Part shown: positions 57,310 to 64,000 of the stretch, piece after piece
Layout of the letters: the number at the start of each line of letters is the position of its first letter
How positions within the stretch are numbered: the stretch's first letter is position 1
Made by a program: the position numbers and the translations under genes
The notes under the pieces: model-generated
Seen by the model: only the letters and a program-made list of their open reading frames with translations
Told to the model about the DNA's origin: nothing
The model's database searches: none
Source: Brucella pituitosa
Lineage (GTDB): Bacteria; Pseudomonadota; Alphaproteobacteria; Rhizobiales; Rhizobiaceae
DNA: 64,000 nt
Reading direction: 5' to 3'
NCBI RefSeq assembly: GCF_003049685.1
Contig: NZ_PYSY02000001.1
Coordinates: 1,674,001-1,738,000 of the forward strand

Positions 57310-57885
57310 ATGAAATTTCTTTCGATAGCCACCACAGCACTGACGCTCTTCGTAGCATTGCCAAAGGCCGAGGCTGAAGCTGAGACTCAGGCCTTCCGTG
57401 TCTGTCATGGCTATGAATGCTACTATCAGACCAAGCTAACGCTATCCGCTCCAGATTTGCGCCGCATACAGAATCTCATGCAGCAAGGCGTTAAATCGCC
57501 AGCTGCCGAACGCAAAGCCTTGAGAACCGCGATTGCACTATTTGAACAACGCAGCACTGCGATAATCGGTGTTCGTGACAAGCCACGCATGCAGTTTGGC
57601 AAAGCACGCATCAAAGGGCAGATGGACTGCATCGATGAATCGACCAATACGGATAACTTCATCCGCTACCTGAATTCTCGCGGCTGGCTCAAACATCATA
57701 CTCCTGTGCGCAAAACCGCACGCGGAAGCTTTTTCGATGGTCGCTATCCTCATTGGACTGCAGTTATCCAAGCCAAAGATGGTGAGCGCTGGGCGGTTGA
57801 TTCCTGGTATGAAGCAGGCGGCGGTCCGCCCGACATCATGCCACTGGCTGAATGGAAGCGGCGCGGCTATGGCGGCGAAAGATAA
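57310..57885 (+). CDS. Secreted protein of unknown function with a possible Cys-His-Asp triad
   Basis: A signal peptide (about residues 1-22) precedes a 170-residue mature part. Conserved-looking blocks are QMDCIDESTNT (C107), GRYPHWTAVI (H148) and RWAVDSWYEAGG (D164), spaced as a Cys-His-Asp triad of papain- or transglutaminase-like enzymes. C32 and C37 could form a disulfide. Similar hypothetical proteins occur in other Rhizobiales. ATG 57310 lies 8 bp past the DUF4239 stop. The triad is my inference, not an established assignment. Length is 191 residues. Confidence 0.72.
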   Translation: MKFLSIATTALTLFVALPKAEAEAETQAFRVCHGYECYYQTKLTLSAPDLRRIQNLMQQGVKSPAAERKALRTAIALFEQRSTAIIGVRDKPRMQFGKARIKGQMDCIDESTNTDNFIRYLNSRGWLKHHTPVRKTARGSFFDGRYPHWTAVIQAKDGERWAVDSWYEAGGGPPDIMPLAEWKRRGYGGER

Positions 57886-57969
57886 ATACAGATTGAGCGC
57901 TTCAGAGACCTTCTAATGGATTTATCAAAAGCAGGCGTTCAGGCATGATATATGTGTAGGCCGTTTCAC

Positions 57970-58076
57970 CTAGAGCATCTCCAGTTTATCTTGAATTATA
58001 GGAAATGCTCTATCTCTTTGTTTTTACGCGCATCTTAATCCGAAAACCGCTTCGCATTTTTCGGGATGCGCTCTAG
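57970..58076 (-). repeat. Dispersed palindromic repeat, copy C
   Basis: Flanked by CTAG on both ends and about 107 bp long; the proximal hairpin reads GAGCGCATCCCG / TTAAGATGCGC on the minus strand, the distal one AGAGCATTTCC / GGAGATGCTCT. Its end supplies part of the AGGGGG Shine-Dalgarno site of the next gene. Confidence 0.8.
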
Positions 58077-58086
58077 GGGGTTATCA

Positions 58087-59154
58087 ATGGTTATTCTGAA
58101 GAAGTCTTTTGCAGCCGCGTGCACAAGTGCTCTTGTTGCTTTCAGTATGCTTGCCGCACCTGTCGCTGAAGCCTGCACGCGTGTCGTTTATCTTGGAGCC
58201 AATGATCAGGTGATTACGGCGCGTTCCATGGACTGGAAGGTCGATGTTGGCACCAATCTATGGATTTTCCCACGTGGTATGGAGCGCAATGGCGAAGCTG
58301 GACCCAACTCCATAAAATGGACGTCCAAATTTGGCAGTGTCATTTCCTCCGGCTACGATATTTCGACAACCGACGGAATGAACGAAGCAGGCCTCGTTGC
58401 CAACGTGCTCTGGTTAGTGGAATCCGAATACCCTAAATATGATGGAACCGGACCCGGCCTTTCCATCGCAGCCTGGGCGCAATATGTGCTCGATAACTTT
58501 GCTACGGTTGACGAAGCGGTCAAAGAACTCAGCACCAATCCGTTCACAATCGTCACGGATAATGTACCGGGTCAAGACCGGCTCGCGACCCTGCATCTCT
58601 CCATATCGGATGCATCCGGAGACAGTGCGATCGTCGAATATATCGACGGCAAGCAAGTTATCCATCACAGCCGTGAGTATCAGGTGATGACCAATTCGCC
58701 GACATTTGACGAACAGCTTGCACTGCACTCTTATTGGTCGCAGATCGGCGGAACCGTCATGCTACCGGGCACAAACCGGGCATCAGATCGTTTCACGCGC
58801 GCTGCTTTCTATATAAACGCCGTACCAAAATCCGAAGAACCAGTTGAAGCTCTCGCGAGCGTTTTCGGCGTCATTCGCAACGCATCAGTCCCGTTTGGCA
58901 TCACGACACCTGATGAACCGAATATCTCCTCGACACGCTGGCGCACAGTTTCAGATCAGAAGCGTAAACTCTATTTCTTTGAATCTGCCCTGACGCCGAA
59001 TATTTTCTGGGTCGATCTGAACACGGTAGACTTCTCTGCCGACAAGGGAAAAGTGCAGAAACTTGACCTTGGCCCGGATCAGCGCAATATTTTTTCCGGT
59101 GTTGTGAACAAGGATTTCAAGGACGCAGAACCCTTCAAATTCCTCGGGCTTTAA
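58087..59154 (+). CDS. Choloylglycine hydrolase-family Ntn hydrolase, paralog 2
   Basis: Second exported Ntn amidase. The signal peptide ends VAEA before C30, so the mature enzyme would begin with the nucleophile cysteine (C30-TRVVYLG). ARSMDWKVDVGTNLW, STTDGMNEAGLVANVLWLVE and YQVMTNSPTFDEQLA are family motifs shared with paralog 1, 3 kb away on the other strand. ATG 58087 follows AGGGGGTTATCA; the frame opens a little earlier inside the repeat. Length is 355 residues. Substrate unknown; conjugated bile salts, penicillin V or acyl-homoserine lactones are possible. Confidence 0.87.
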   Translation: MVILKKSFAAACTSALVAFSMLAAPVAEACTRVVYLGANDQVITARSMDWKVDVGTNLWIFPRGMERNGEAGPNSIKWTSKFGSVISSGYDISTTDGMNEAGLVANVLWLVESEYPKYDGTGPGLSIAAWAQYVLDNFATVDEAVKELSTNPFTIVTDNVPGQDRLATLHLSISDASGDSAIVEYIDGKQVIHHSREYQVMTNSPTFDEQLALHSYWSQIGGTVMLPGTNRASDRFTRAAFYINAVPKSEEPVEALASVFGVIRNASVPFGITTPDEPNISSTRWRTVSDQKRKLYFFESALTPNIFWVDLNTVDFSADKGKVQKLDLGPDQRNIFSGVVNKDFKDAEPFKFLGL

Positions 59155-59279
59155 CGGCTGTTTCGCACAATCTGAAACTGCCACCTGCCAACAACTGCGT
59201 TCAACCAGGCCAAAAAAAACGAAACCAATCGGTGTCCCGCGCGTTAACTAGTCACAACAACCAGAACGGAGGGAATCCA

Positions 59280-59489
59280 ATGGACTGGAATCGCGTAGAA
59301 GGCAATTGGAAGCAGGCTAAGGGTAAGATCAAGGAACAGTGGGGCAAACTCACTGATGATGATCTCGACCAGATTAATGGCCGCCGCGAGCAGTTGGAAG
59401 GCAAGATTCAGGAGCATTACGGCATCGCCAAGGACCGTGTAAAATCGGACATCGATGACTGGTACCAGCGCCAGCAGTGGCTTTCCTAA
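59280..59489 (+). CDS. CsbD-family stress protein
   Basis: A 69-residue, highly charged protein. MDWNRVEGNWKQAKGKIKEQ followed by WGKLTDDDLDQINGRREQL is the CsbD signature. Members are induced by general stress regulators in many bacteria; biochemical role unknown. ATG 59280 has GGAGGG 7 bp upstream; the frame stays open upstream but without support. It is followed by a strong terminator. Confidence 0.92.
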   Translation: MDWNRVEGNWKQAKGKIKEQWGKLTDDDLDQINGRREQLEGKIQEHYGIAKDRVKSDIDDWYQRQQWLS

Positions 59490-59514
59490 AAATCTCTGTA
59501 ATCAGACGGACAGA

Positions 59515-59549
59515 ATGAAGCCCTGCCCTCGGCAGGGCTTCATTTTTAT
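59515..59549 (+). terminator. Terminator of the CsbD gene
   Basis: ATGAAGCCCTGCC and GGCAGGGCTTCAT form a 13-bp stem with a CTC loop, followed by TTTTTA. Confidence 0.92.
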
Positions 59550-59561
59550 ATCTCTATTACA

Positions 59562-59669
59562 CTTAGAGAATTTCCTGTTTTGATTGAATCATTGGAAATT
59601 CTCTATCCATTTATTTTTACGCGCATCTTTTTCCGAAAACGGCTTCACACTTTTCGGGATGTGCTCTAG
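59562..59669 (-). repeat. Dispersed palindromic repeat, copy D
   Basis: On the minus strand it starts CTAGAGCACATCCCGAAAAG and runs about 108 bp; the distal hairpin AGAGAATTTCC / GGAAATTCTCT is perfect but uses bases different from the other copies. Its leading CTAG contains the TAG stop codon of the next gene. Confidence 0.8.
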
Positions 59670-60160
59670 CAGCGATCAACGCGCTGAAGCGAAGCAGACA
59701 ATCCCAACAGTGAAAATGTGTAGCGCGTTTGCGTGCCACGTGCCGATGTCGCCTGCACATTGACCGTGCGACCAGACCGCATGGCGCTGACAATGCGTGC
59801 CTCATCGCCGACATTCTGCGCCCATGCCCGGTTCCCTTCGCTGAAGAACGGAAACTGTGCTCCGTCAATCATGACCTTTACAGTGCTGTCCGCTTTCAGA
59901 TCATAGCCCATCACGAGCTGTGGGCTGTAGCTCGCACCAGACTTGGAAAGAATAATGAAATTATCGCCATGCCGAACGCCTGCCGGAAGGAAACTCGACG
60001 GCACAGTCAGGGCATAACACTTGTTCCCGGGCAGTTGCGTGTTCTGATAAACACCCCAATCCCTGAACTCACCAATGTGACTTGTTTTAGCCGAAGCCGC
60101 GAGAGAACTCGCCACCAACCCTGCAAGCGCCAACGCAACAGTGGTTGTCTTTTTAGTCAT
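59666..60160 (-). CDS. IalB-family (invasion-associated locus B) protein
   Basis: Periplasmic or surface protein of the IalB family, named after a Bartonella factor for erythrocyte entry. A signal peptide ends near ASA (about residue 24), followed by IGEFRDWGVYQNTQLPGNKC with the conserved early cysteine. A second cysteine is the last residue (VDRC), so a disulfide is likely. Length is 164 residues. ATG 60160 has GAGG upstream. The stop codon lies inside repeat copy D. Confidence 0.82.
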   Translation of the reverse strand: MTKKTTTVALALAGLVASSLAASAKTSHIGEFRDWGVYQNTQLPGNKCYALTVPSSFLPAGVRHGDNFIILSKSGASYSPQLVMGYDLKADSTVKVMIDGAQFPFFSEGNRAWAQNVGDEARIVSAMRSGRTVNVQATSARGTQTRYTFSLLGLSASLQRVDRC

Positions 60161-60490
60161 TGCCTGAAACCTCCATAATGCCACCAATCACGTGACATAA
60201 AAAATTGTTTCATTGCGTTACTATTTCCTTAACAGGCTCCTAAAAACTTGTTGAACAGGGAAAATGGTCGCGGCTCGATGAACTTCGCGCATGAAAAAGC
60301 GCTTCCATTCGGCGTTTAAAACGACAAACCAGACGAGCTGTGACCGATACTATTCAAATGTTCTGAAACCGGGAATGCAGAGGTCGCAAATGCTGCTTCT
60401 GCATGTTTTTTCTTCACTATGGCACGTCGAGGCCAAAGGCTTAATAGCCATCCATACGACAGCAATAACAGAACAAACTTCTGGAAGAAA
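60161..60490. other. Region between the IalB-like gene and the tRNA
   Basis: About 330 bp with no supportable gene; one open frame runs into the tRNA and has no ribosome binding site. The IalB-like promoter is expected just above 60180. Confidence 0.5.
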
Positions 60491-60567
60491 TGGTGGGCCC
60501 GGAGGGACTCGAACCCCCAACCAAGCGGTTATGAGCCGCCGGCTCTAACCAATTGAGCTACAGGCCC
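60491..60567 (-). tRNA. tRNA with CAU anticodon, probably tRNA-Ile2 (lysidine type)
   Basis: A 77-nt cloverleaf on the minus strand with encoded CCA. The acceptor stem pairs GGGCCTG with CGGGCCC, the anticodon loop is CTCATAA (CAU), and the T arm reads GGGGGTTCGAGTCCC. The body resembles alphaproteobacterial tRNA-Ile(CAU), whose C34 is converted to lysidine by TilS, more than elongator tRNA-Met. Elongator Met cannot be excluded by eye. Confidence 0.93.
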
Positions 60568-60842
60568 CACGCAACACAGCACCTACCCTAAAGAAAGACG
60601 GGACACAAGCTGTCAATTGCACGAGTTGCCCTAATGCGCACATATTCGATTGTCATGCATGCAACCCAAGACACGATTCATCTGGATTGAACCCTTTGGT
60701 TGCAATTCAACTGTGTTTCAGGCCAGATATTGTGGCGTTTTGCTTTAGAGGGAACTTAAATACACTCAATGACAAAGCAGAAATGGCCTATCATGGAGAC
60801 TGCTTTGCACAAGCTGCCTCAACATTCTCTACAGGAGATTTT

Positions 60843-61595
60843 ATGAAGAACCGCGCTACTACCCTTCTTGCCACTTCATTTTCGGCAATCGTGCTTGCAG
60901 GTGCATTTTCACTGCCAGCTGCAGCGCAGGAGAATCAGATGACGAAGCAGACCCCGCGTATTGCGGTGACCGGTGAAGGCAAGATGACCTCTGCCCCGGA
61001 CATGGCTATTCTCAACCTCACTGTATTGCGCGATGCTGAAACTGCGCGCGACGCAATGACGGCCAATAATGAAGCAATGGCCAAGGTGCTGGAAGCAATG
61101 AAAAAAGCTGGCGTCGAAGAGCGTGATCTCCAGACGAGCGGCATCAACATTCAGCCTCGCTATGTCTACCCGGACGATAAGAACGGCCTGAAGGAACCAA
61201 AGATCAGCGGTTACAGCGTATCCAACAGCCTGACCGTACGCGTGCGCGATCTGGACAAGGTTGGCAATGTGCTTGATGAGTCCGTGACACTTGGCGTCAA
61301 TCAGGGTGGCGATCTCACCTTCGTCAATGACAACCCGGCAGCCACCATCAACGAAGCGCGCAAGCGCGCCGTAGCGGATGCGATTGCCAAGGCCAAGACA
61401 CTTGCCGATGCAGCAGGCGTTGGCCTAGGTCGTGTTGTTGAAATCAACGAACAGAGCCGCGCACCTATGCCGATGCCTATCGCGCGTCAGGCCAAGATGA
61501 TGGCAGCCTCCGCACCTCAGGACTCGGTTCCTGTCGCTGCTGGCGAGAACAGCTATGATGTCTCTGTTAACGTCGTTTTCGAGATCAAGGAATAA
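60843..61595 (+). CDS. bp26: BP26/Omp28 periplasmic immunogenic protein (SIMPL domain)
   Basis: Major antigen used in brucellosis serology; it forms a channel-like oligomer in the periplasm, but its role is not settled. A signal peptide ends in PAAA before QENQM. The SIMPL (DUF541) core shows [20 protein letters not shown], then [20 protein letters not shown] and [20 protein letters not shown]. Many residues match Brucella BP26 as I know it, with clear differences (for example [20 protein letters not shown] versus [20 protein letters not shown]). ATG 60843 has CAGGAGA upstream. Length is 250 residues. Confidence 0.93.
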   Translation: MKNRATTLLATSFSAIVLAGAFSLPAAAQENQMTKQTPRIAVTGEGKMTSAPDMAILNLTVLRDAETARDAMTANNEAMAKVLEAMKKAGVEERDLQTSGINIQPRYVYPDDKNGLKEPKISGYSVSNSLTVRVRDLDKVGNVLDESVTLGVNQGGDLTFVNDNPAATINEARKRAVADAIAKAKTLADAAGVGLGRVVEINEQSRAPMPMPIARQAKMMAASAPQDSVPVAAGENSYDVSVNVVFEIKE

Positions 61596-61602
61596 CGACA
61601 GC

Positions 61603-61631
61603 ATAAAGGGGCGTTTATGCGCCCCTTTATT
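61603..61631 (+). terminator. Terminator of bp26
   Basis: TAAAGGGGCG and CGCCCCTTTA form a 10-bp stem around TTTATG. It lies a few bases past the bp26 stop. Confidence 0.85.
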
Positions 61632-61649
61632 GACCGGTTTAATAAAACG

Positions 61650-61687
61650 AAAAAGCCAGCCTGAATTTCAGGCTGGCTTTTTATTTA
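61650..61687. terminator. Bidirectional terminator between bp26 and the small secreted protein gene
   Basis: AAAAAGCCAGCCTGAA and TTCAGGCTGGCTTTTT form a 16-bp stem, T-rich on both strands. It can end transcription from either side. Confidence 0.92.
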
Positions 61688-61701
61688 ATCATGAAATGCA
61701 A

Positions 61702-62058
61702 TTAACGGATAATCGGGCAACCACGCACATTGGCGAAGACAACGCCGGTCGGACGACCATGGCGGAAGCCACGAACCTGAACCGATTTTCCGCGATAGAC
61801 AACGCGTGCGTTACGGATACCCATACGGTGCGCCTTCATTTTGGCACCTTCAACCGAGCAGGCAGGACCGCGGCGCGACGGGCGGGCATGATGACGATTG
61901 CCACGATAGTCGATATTGACCACAGGCGAATGTGCTGCCGTGCTCATCGCAGGAGCTGACGCGGGCGATGCAGCATTTGCTGAAGCACCAGCAGTGAAGA
62001 CAGCAGCAAAACCGATTGCAGCAGTGACAACGAATGACTTGAGCGAAATTGCAGACAT
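61702..62058 (-). CDS. Small basic secreted protein of unknown function
   Basis: A 118-residue protein with a signal peptide (about residues 1-29, ending ANA) and a very basic mature part: RHHARPSRRGPACSVEGAKM followed by KAHRMGIRNARVVYRGKSVQ. Two cysteines (in GPACSV and RGCPIIR) may form a disulfide. I recognise no family; similar short basic proteins occur in other Rhizobiales. ATG 62058 has AAAGGG upstream; the frame stays open further up without support. Confidence 0.75.
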   Translation of the reverse strand: MSAISLKSFVVTAAIGFAAVFTAGASANAASPASAPAMSTAAHSPVVNIDYRGNRHHARPSRRGPACSVEGAKMKAHRMGIRNARVVYRGKSVQVRGFRHGRPTGVVFANVRGCPIIR

Positions 62059-62304
62059 CTTAAAACCCTTTCGAACTTTTGTCAGGTGATCCTCACCTGA
62101 GACATCCGATAAGTAGTCCATCGAATATGAACGCAAAGCCAGGTTCGCGTTCATATGGCATTCAGTTTGGTAAATACCACCACAAAATCACGCTCAATGT
62201 TCTGAATAAATTGTTATAAAACAATTATTTAAATGGAAGTTCCTGCCAAACAGACACTACAGAAGAGTGAACATTAAACTTAATTAATGTGCCCCATAGG
62301 GCGA

Positions 62305-62751
62305 TTAATCCAATGGAACCATGTGCTGGATGTACTCTTCTTCATCCTTGAGTTCATGGTCGAACGCCGTCACCTTGCCACGAACAGAAACACCGGCTTC
62401 GTAGATTGTATCGGGCGAACCCGAAACGAGCGGGTGCCACCAATAAAGATCGGCACCTTCTGCAACAAGCCGATAAGCGCAGGTGGCCGGCAGCCAGTTG
62501 ACCTCGTAGACGATTTCCGGCGTCAGAAACACGCAATCGGGCACAGTTTTGCGACGGTTCGGATAATCACTGCATTTGCAGCTATCTGCGTCCAGAAGCG
62601 TACAGGCAACTGTCGTCCAGTAGACTTCCTCTGTATCATCATCCAGCAATTTATGCAGACAACACTGGCCGCAACCGTCGCACAGGCTTTCCCATTCCTG
62701 TCGGTTCATTTGCTCAAGCGATTTGGTTTGCCAGAAAGGTTTCTTGTTCAT
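62305..62751 (-). CDS. YcgN-family cysteine cluster protein (UPF0260)
   Basis: A 148-residue cytoplasmic protein with the CDGCGQCC cluster near residue 25 and further cysteines in [19 protein letters not shown] and [10 protein letters not shown], a pattern that can bind zinc or an iron-sulfur cluster. [20 protein letters not shown] and [15 protein letters not shown] also match UPF0260. Function unknown. ATG 62751 has AAAGG upstream. Confidence 0.9.
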   Translation of the reverse strand: MNKKPFWQTKSLEQMNRQEWESLCDGCGQCCLHKLLDDDTEEVYWTTVACTLLDADSCKCSDYPNRRKTVPDCVFLTPEIVYEVNWLPATCAYRLVAEGADLYWWHPLVSGSPDTIYEAGVSVRGKVTAFDHELKDEEEYIQHMVPLD

Positions 62752-62762
62752 GATGCTTCATA

Positions 62763-62812
62763 TAGAGCATTTCCGGCAAATGTGCGTAGCGGTTGCGTCC
62801 GCAATAACACGG
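62763..62812 (+). repeat. Fragment of the dispersed palindromic repeat, copy F
   Basis: TAGAGCATTTCCGGCAAATG at the start, then GTGCGTAGCGGTTGCGTCCG, matches the proximal half of copy E (GCATTTCCAGCAAAAAGTGC). Only this half is recognisable. Confidence 0.55.
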
Positions 62813-62982
62813 GCAAATCGTCGCCCTTCACTATTGAATGCTGCACATTGTTAGGTTAGATAACGCTTGTCATCCTTATGGCCGTAAGCGTCTTACGTTA
62901 GGCAACGCATCAATTTAGCTGGGAACGGCTATCAGTTTTGATGTTTCGTTGCACGTTCCCTGCATAATATTCAGGAATACAC

Positions 62983-63243
62983 ATGTCTCAGTTTAACGGT
63001 TCACGCCGCAGAAAACTGCCAGCGCGTTATGCATCTATTGTGATGCCTTTCATTCTCTCGATCATGATGACTTTTATTGTCTCACTGATCGCGACCACAA
63101 AAAACCTAGGCCTCACGCATCCCGAACTTGCATCAAGCTGGATGACCTCGTGGGCTCTTTCGTGGCTCGTTGCTTTTCCAGTCCTGCTTGCCATCCTACC
63201 AGTCGTCCGGAAAATGGTCAGCTTCGTCTGCCATCCACACTGA
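62983..63243 (+). CDS. DUF2798 small membrane protein
   Basis: An 86-residue protein with two membrane helices: ASIVMPFILSIMMTFIVSLI and ALSWLVAFPVLLAILPVVRK, separated by a short loop (KNLGLTHPELASSWMTSW). This two-helix pattern with a basic N-terminus and PVVRKMV ending fits DUF2798. Function unknown. ATG 62983 has AGGA upstream. An inverted repeat GTAAG-N3-CTTAC lies 87 bp upstream. Confidence 0.85.
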   Translation: MSQFNGSRRRKLPARYASIVMPFILSIMMTFIVSLIATTKNLGLTHPELASSWMTSWALSWLVAFPVLLAILPVVRKMVSFVCHPH

Positions 63244-63254
63244 CAAGCGCAAAT

Positions 63255-63288
63255 AAAAAGCCGCGCATCAAAGATGCGCGGCTTTCTC
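63255..63288. terminator. Bidirectional terminator between the DUF2798 and HlyU-family genes
   Basis: AAAGCCGCGCATC and GATGCGCGGCTTT form a 13-bp stem with an AAA loop and A/T-rich flanks on both sides. Both convergent genes end nearby. Confidence 0.9.
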
Positions 63289-63306
63289 AATTCCGTTGCC
63301 GGTAGC

Positions 63307-63597
63307 TTAGCGGAAAATTGCTTCGCCCTGCTCATCGACAATCTGGCGACCCTTGTTCAGCGAAATGCTGGCAGCATCTTCAATGCCAGGGCAACGATCT
63401 GCGCGAACAAAGCGGTGTTCTTTCAGCTCGCCATTGATCGTCTTCGAGATAACACCACAAACCTGATACTGCCCGCCTTCGCTGTAAGGCGTTGCGATAA
63501 TAAGAAAGTCCTTGTGCTCAAGGCGTCCGGCTTCTTTTGGTGCTGCTGGCGTTTCTTCCGTTGAGCCACCGCCAAAAAGGCGCTTCAAAAAAGACAT
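63307..63597 (-). CDS. HlyU-family protein
   Basis: A 96-residue protein of the HlyU family, named after a Vibrio regulator of haemolysin; most alphaproteobacterial members have no proven role. MSFLKRLFGGG at the start, then FLIIATPYSEGGQYQVCGVI, then EHRFVRADRCPGIEDA and LNKGRQIVDEQGEAIF match the family. It lies just downstream of rpoD on the same strand, separated by a terminator. Confidence 0.88.
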   Translation of the reverse strand: MSFLKRLFGGGSTEETPAAPKEAGRLEHKDFLIIATPYSEGGQYQVCGVISKTINGELKEHRFVRADRCPGIEDAASISLNKGRQIVDEQGEAIFR

Positions 63598-63616
63598 AAC
63601 GCTCCCTCTCTTCTAT

Positions 63617-63655
63617 AAAAATCGCCCGAAGCCGTATCCGGCCTCGGGCGAAAAG
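63617..63655 (-). terminator. Terminator of rpoD
   Basis: CGCCCGAGGCCG and CGGCTTCGGGCG form a 12-bp stem around GATA (one mismatch), followed by ATTTTTATAG on the minus strand. Confidence 0.88.
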
Positions 63656-63658
63656 TTC

Positions 63659-64000
63659 TTAGCTGTCGAGGAACGAACGCAGCTTACGCGAACGGCTCGG
63701 ATGCTTGAGCTTGCGTAGCGCCTTCGCTTCGATCTGACGAATACGTTCGCGCGTTACCGAGAACTGCTGGCCGACTTCTTCAAGTGTGTGGTCAGTGTTC
63801 ATGCCGATACCGAAACGCATGCGCAGAACGCGTTCTTCACGCGGGGTCAACGATGCCAGAACACGGGTCGTCGTATCGCGAAGGTTAGCCTGAATGGCTG
63901 CATCGATTGGCAACAGCGCATTCTTGTCTTCGATGAAATCACCAAGATGTGAATCTTCTTCATCACCCACTGGCGTTTCAAGCGAAATTGGCTCCTTGGC
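63659..64000 (-). CDS. rpoD: RNA polymerase sigma factor RpoD (sigma-70), C-terminal part
   Basis: Housekeeping sigma factor, cut by the window edge; only the last 113 codons are present. Region 4 is clear: [20 protein letters not shown] and the helix-turn-helix [20 protein letters not shown], which contacts the -35 box. The frame enters from beyond 64000 with [20 protein letters not shown], part of region 3. It ends [15 protein letters not shown] at 63659. Confidence 0.97.
   Translation of the reverse strand, partial: AKEPISLETPVGDEEDSHLGDFIEDKNALLPIDAAIQANLRDTTTRVLASLTPREERVLRMRFGIGMNTDHTLEEVGQQFSVTRERIRQIEAKALRKLKHPSRSRKLRSFLDS

Noticed and set aside
60291..60548. An 85-codon frame running into the tRNA
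   Set aside because: It reads through most of the tRNA gene on the opposite strand and lacks start signals.
1..64000. CRISPR arrays, prophage genes or insertion sequences
   Set aside because: No regularly spaced direct repeats, transposase motifs or phage structural genes were seen; the repeated elements are short palindromes without coding capacity.

Overview
The window is a chromosomal segment of an alphaproteobacterium of the Brucellaceae, most likely the Ochrobactrum side of Brucella sensu lato. The evidence is a close homologue of the Brucella periplasmic antigen BP26/Omp28 (60843-61595), an alpha-type dcw cluster with a long-linker FtsZ, a betaine-lipid btaAB pair, bile-salt-hydrolase-type enzymes, and RIME/Bru-RS-like palindromic intergenic repeats. 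The BP26 protein differs at many positions from the classical Brucella sequence as I remember it, so a classical Brucella species is less likely. No phage, IS element, plasmid gene or CRISPR array was seen.

Region 1 (1-22293, all minus strand) is the division and cell wall cluster. Read in the direction of transcription it runs rsmH-ftsL-ftsI-murE-murF-mraY-murD-ftsW-murG-murC-murB, a terminator, then ddl-ftsQ-ftsA-ftsZ, a terminator, then lpxC, bamD and recN (cut by the window edge). These genes make lipid II, build the divisome and septal synthase, make lipid A and insert outer membrane proteins. The ddl promoter gap carries five GANTC (CcrM) sites in 117 bp.

Region 2 (22294-33740) starts with mntH (Nramp, with a Mur-type operator) and an SDR gene, placed where many Rhizobiales carry mraZ. 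It continues with the RNase P RNA gene, a lytic transglycosylase, an amidase with a DnaJ/TerB-like partner, two small lipoproteins, the btaAB betaine-lipid operon, a GH25 lysozyme-like lipoprotein and an MltB-type transglycosylase.

Region 3 (33741-53300) is mixed metabolism and transport. It holds an AEC permease, a 28-residue membrane microprotein, metF with an ArsR-methyltransferase fusion, a KgtP-like symporter, tam and the ABC-F factor ettA. Next come a lipase-like hydrolase, a GT2/LAB_N pair, an AT-rich secreted protein of unknown function, ugd, a D-lyxose isomerase-like gene, a glycine-betaine-type Rieske oxygenase with its reductase, pncA, and the membrane proteins DUF2165 and DUF475.

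Region 4 (53300-64000) is envelope-centred. Two choloylglycine-hydrolase-family enzymes flank an outer-membrane barrel protein, a DUF4239 membrane protein and a secreted protein with a possible Cys-His-Asp triad. CsbD, an IalB-like protein, a CAU tRNA (probably tRNA-Ile2), bp26, a small basic secreted protein, ycgN, a DUF2798 protein, an HlyU-family protein and the 3' end of rpoD follow. Dispersed palindromic repeats are dense here, and three elements in the window sit exactly at stop codons.
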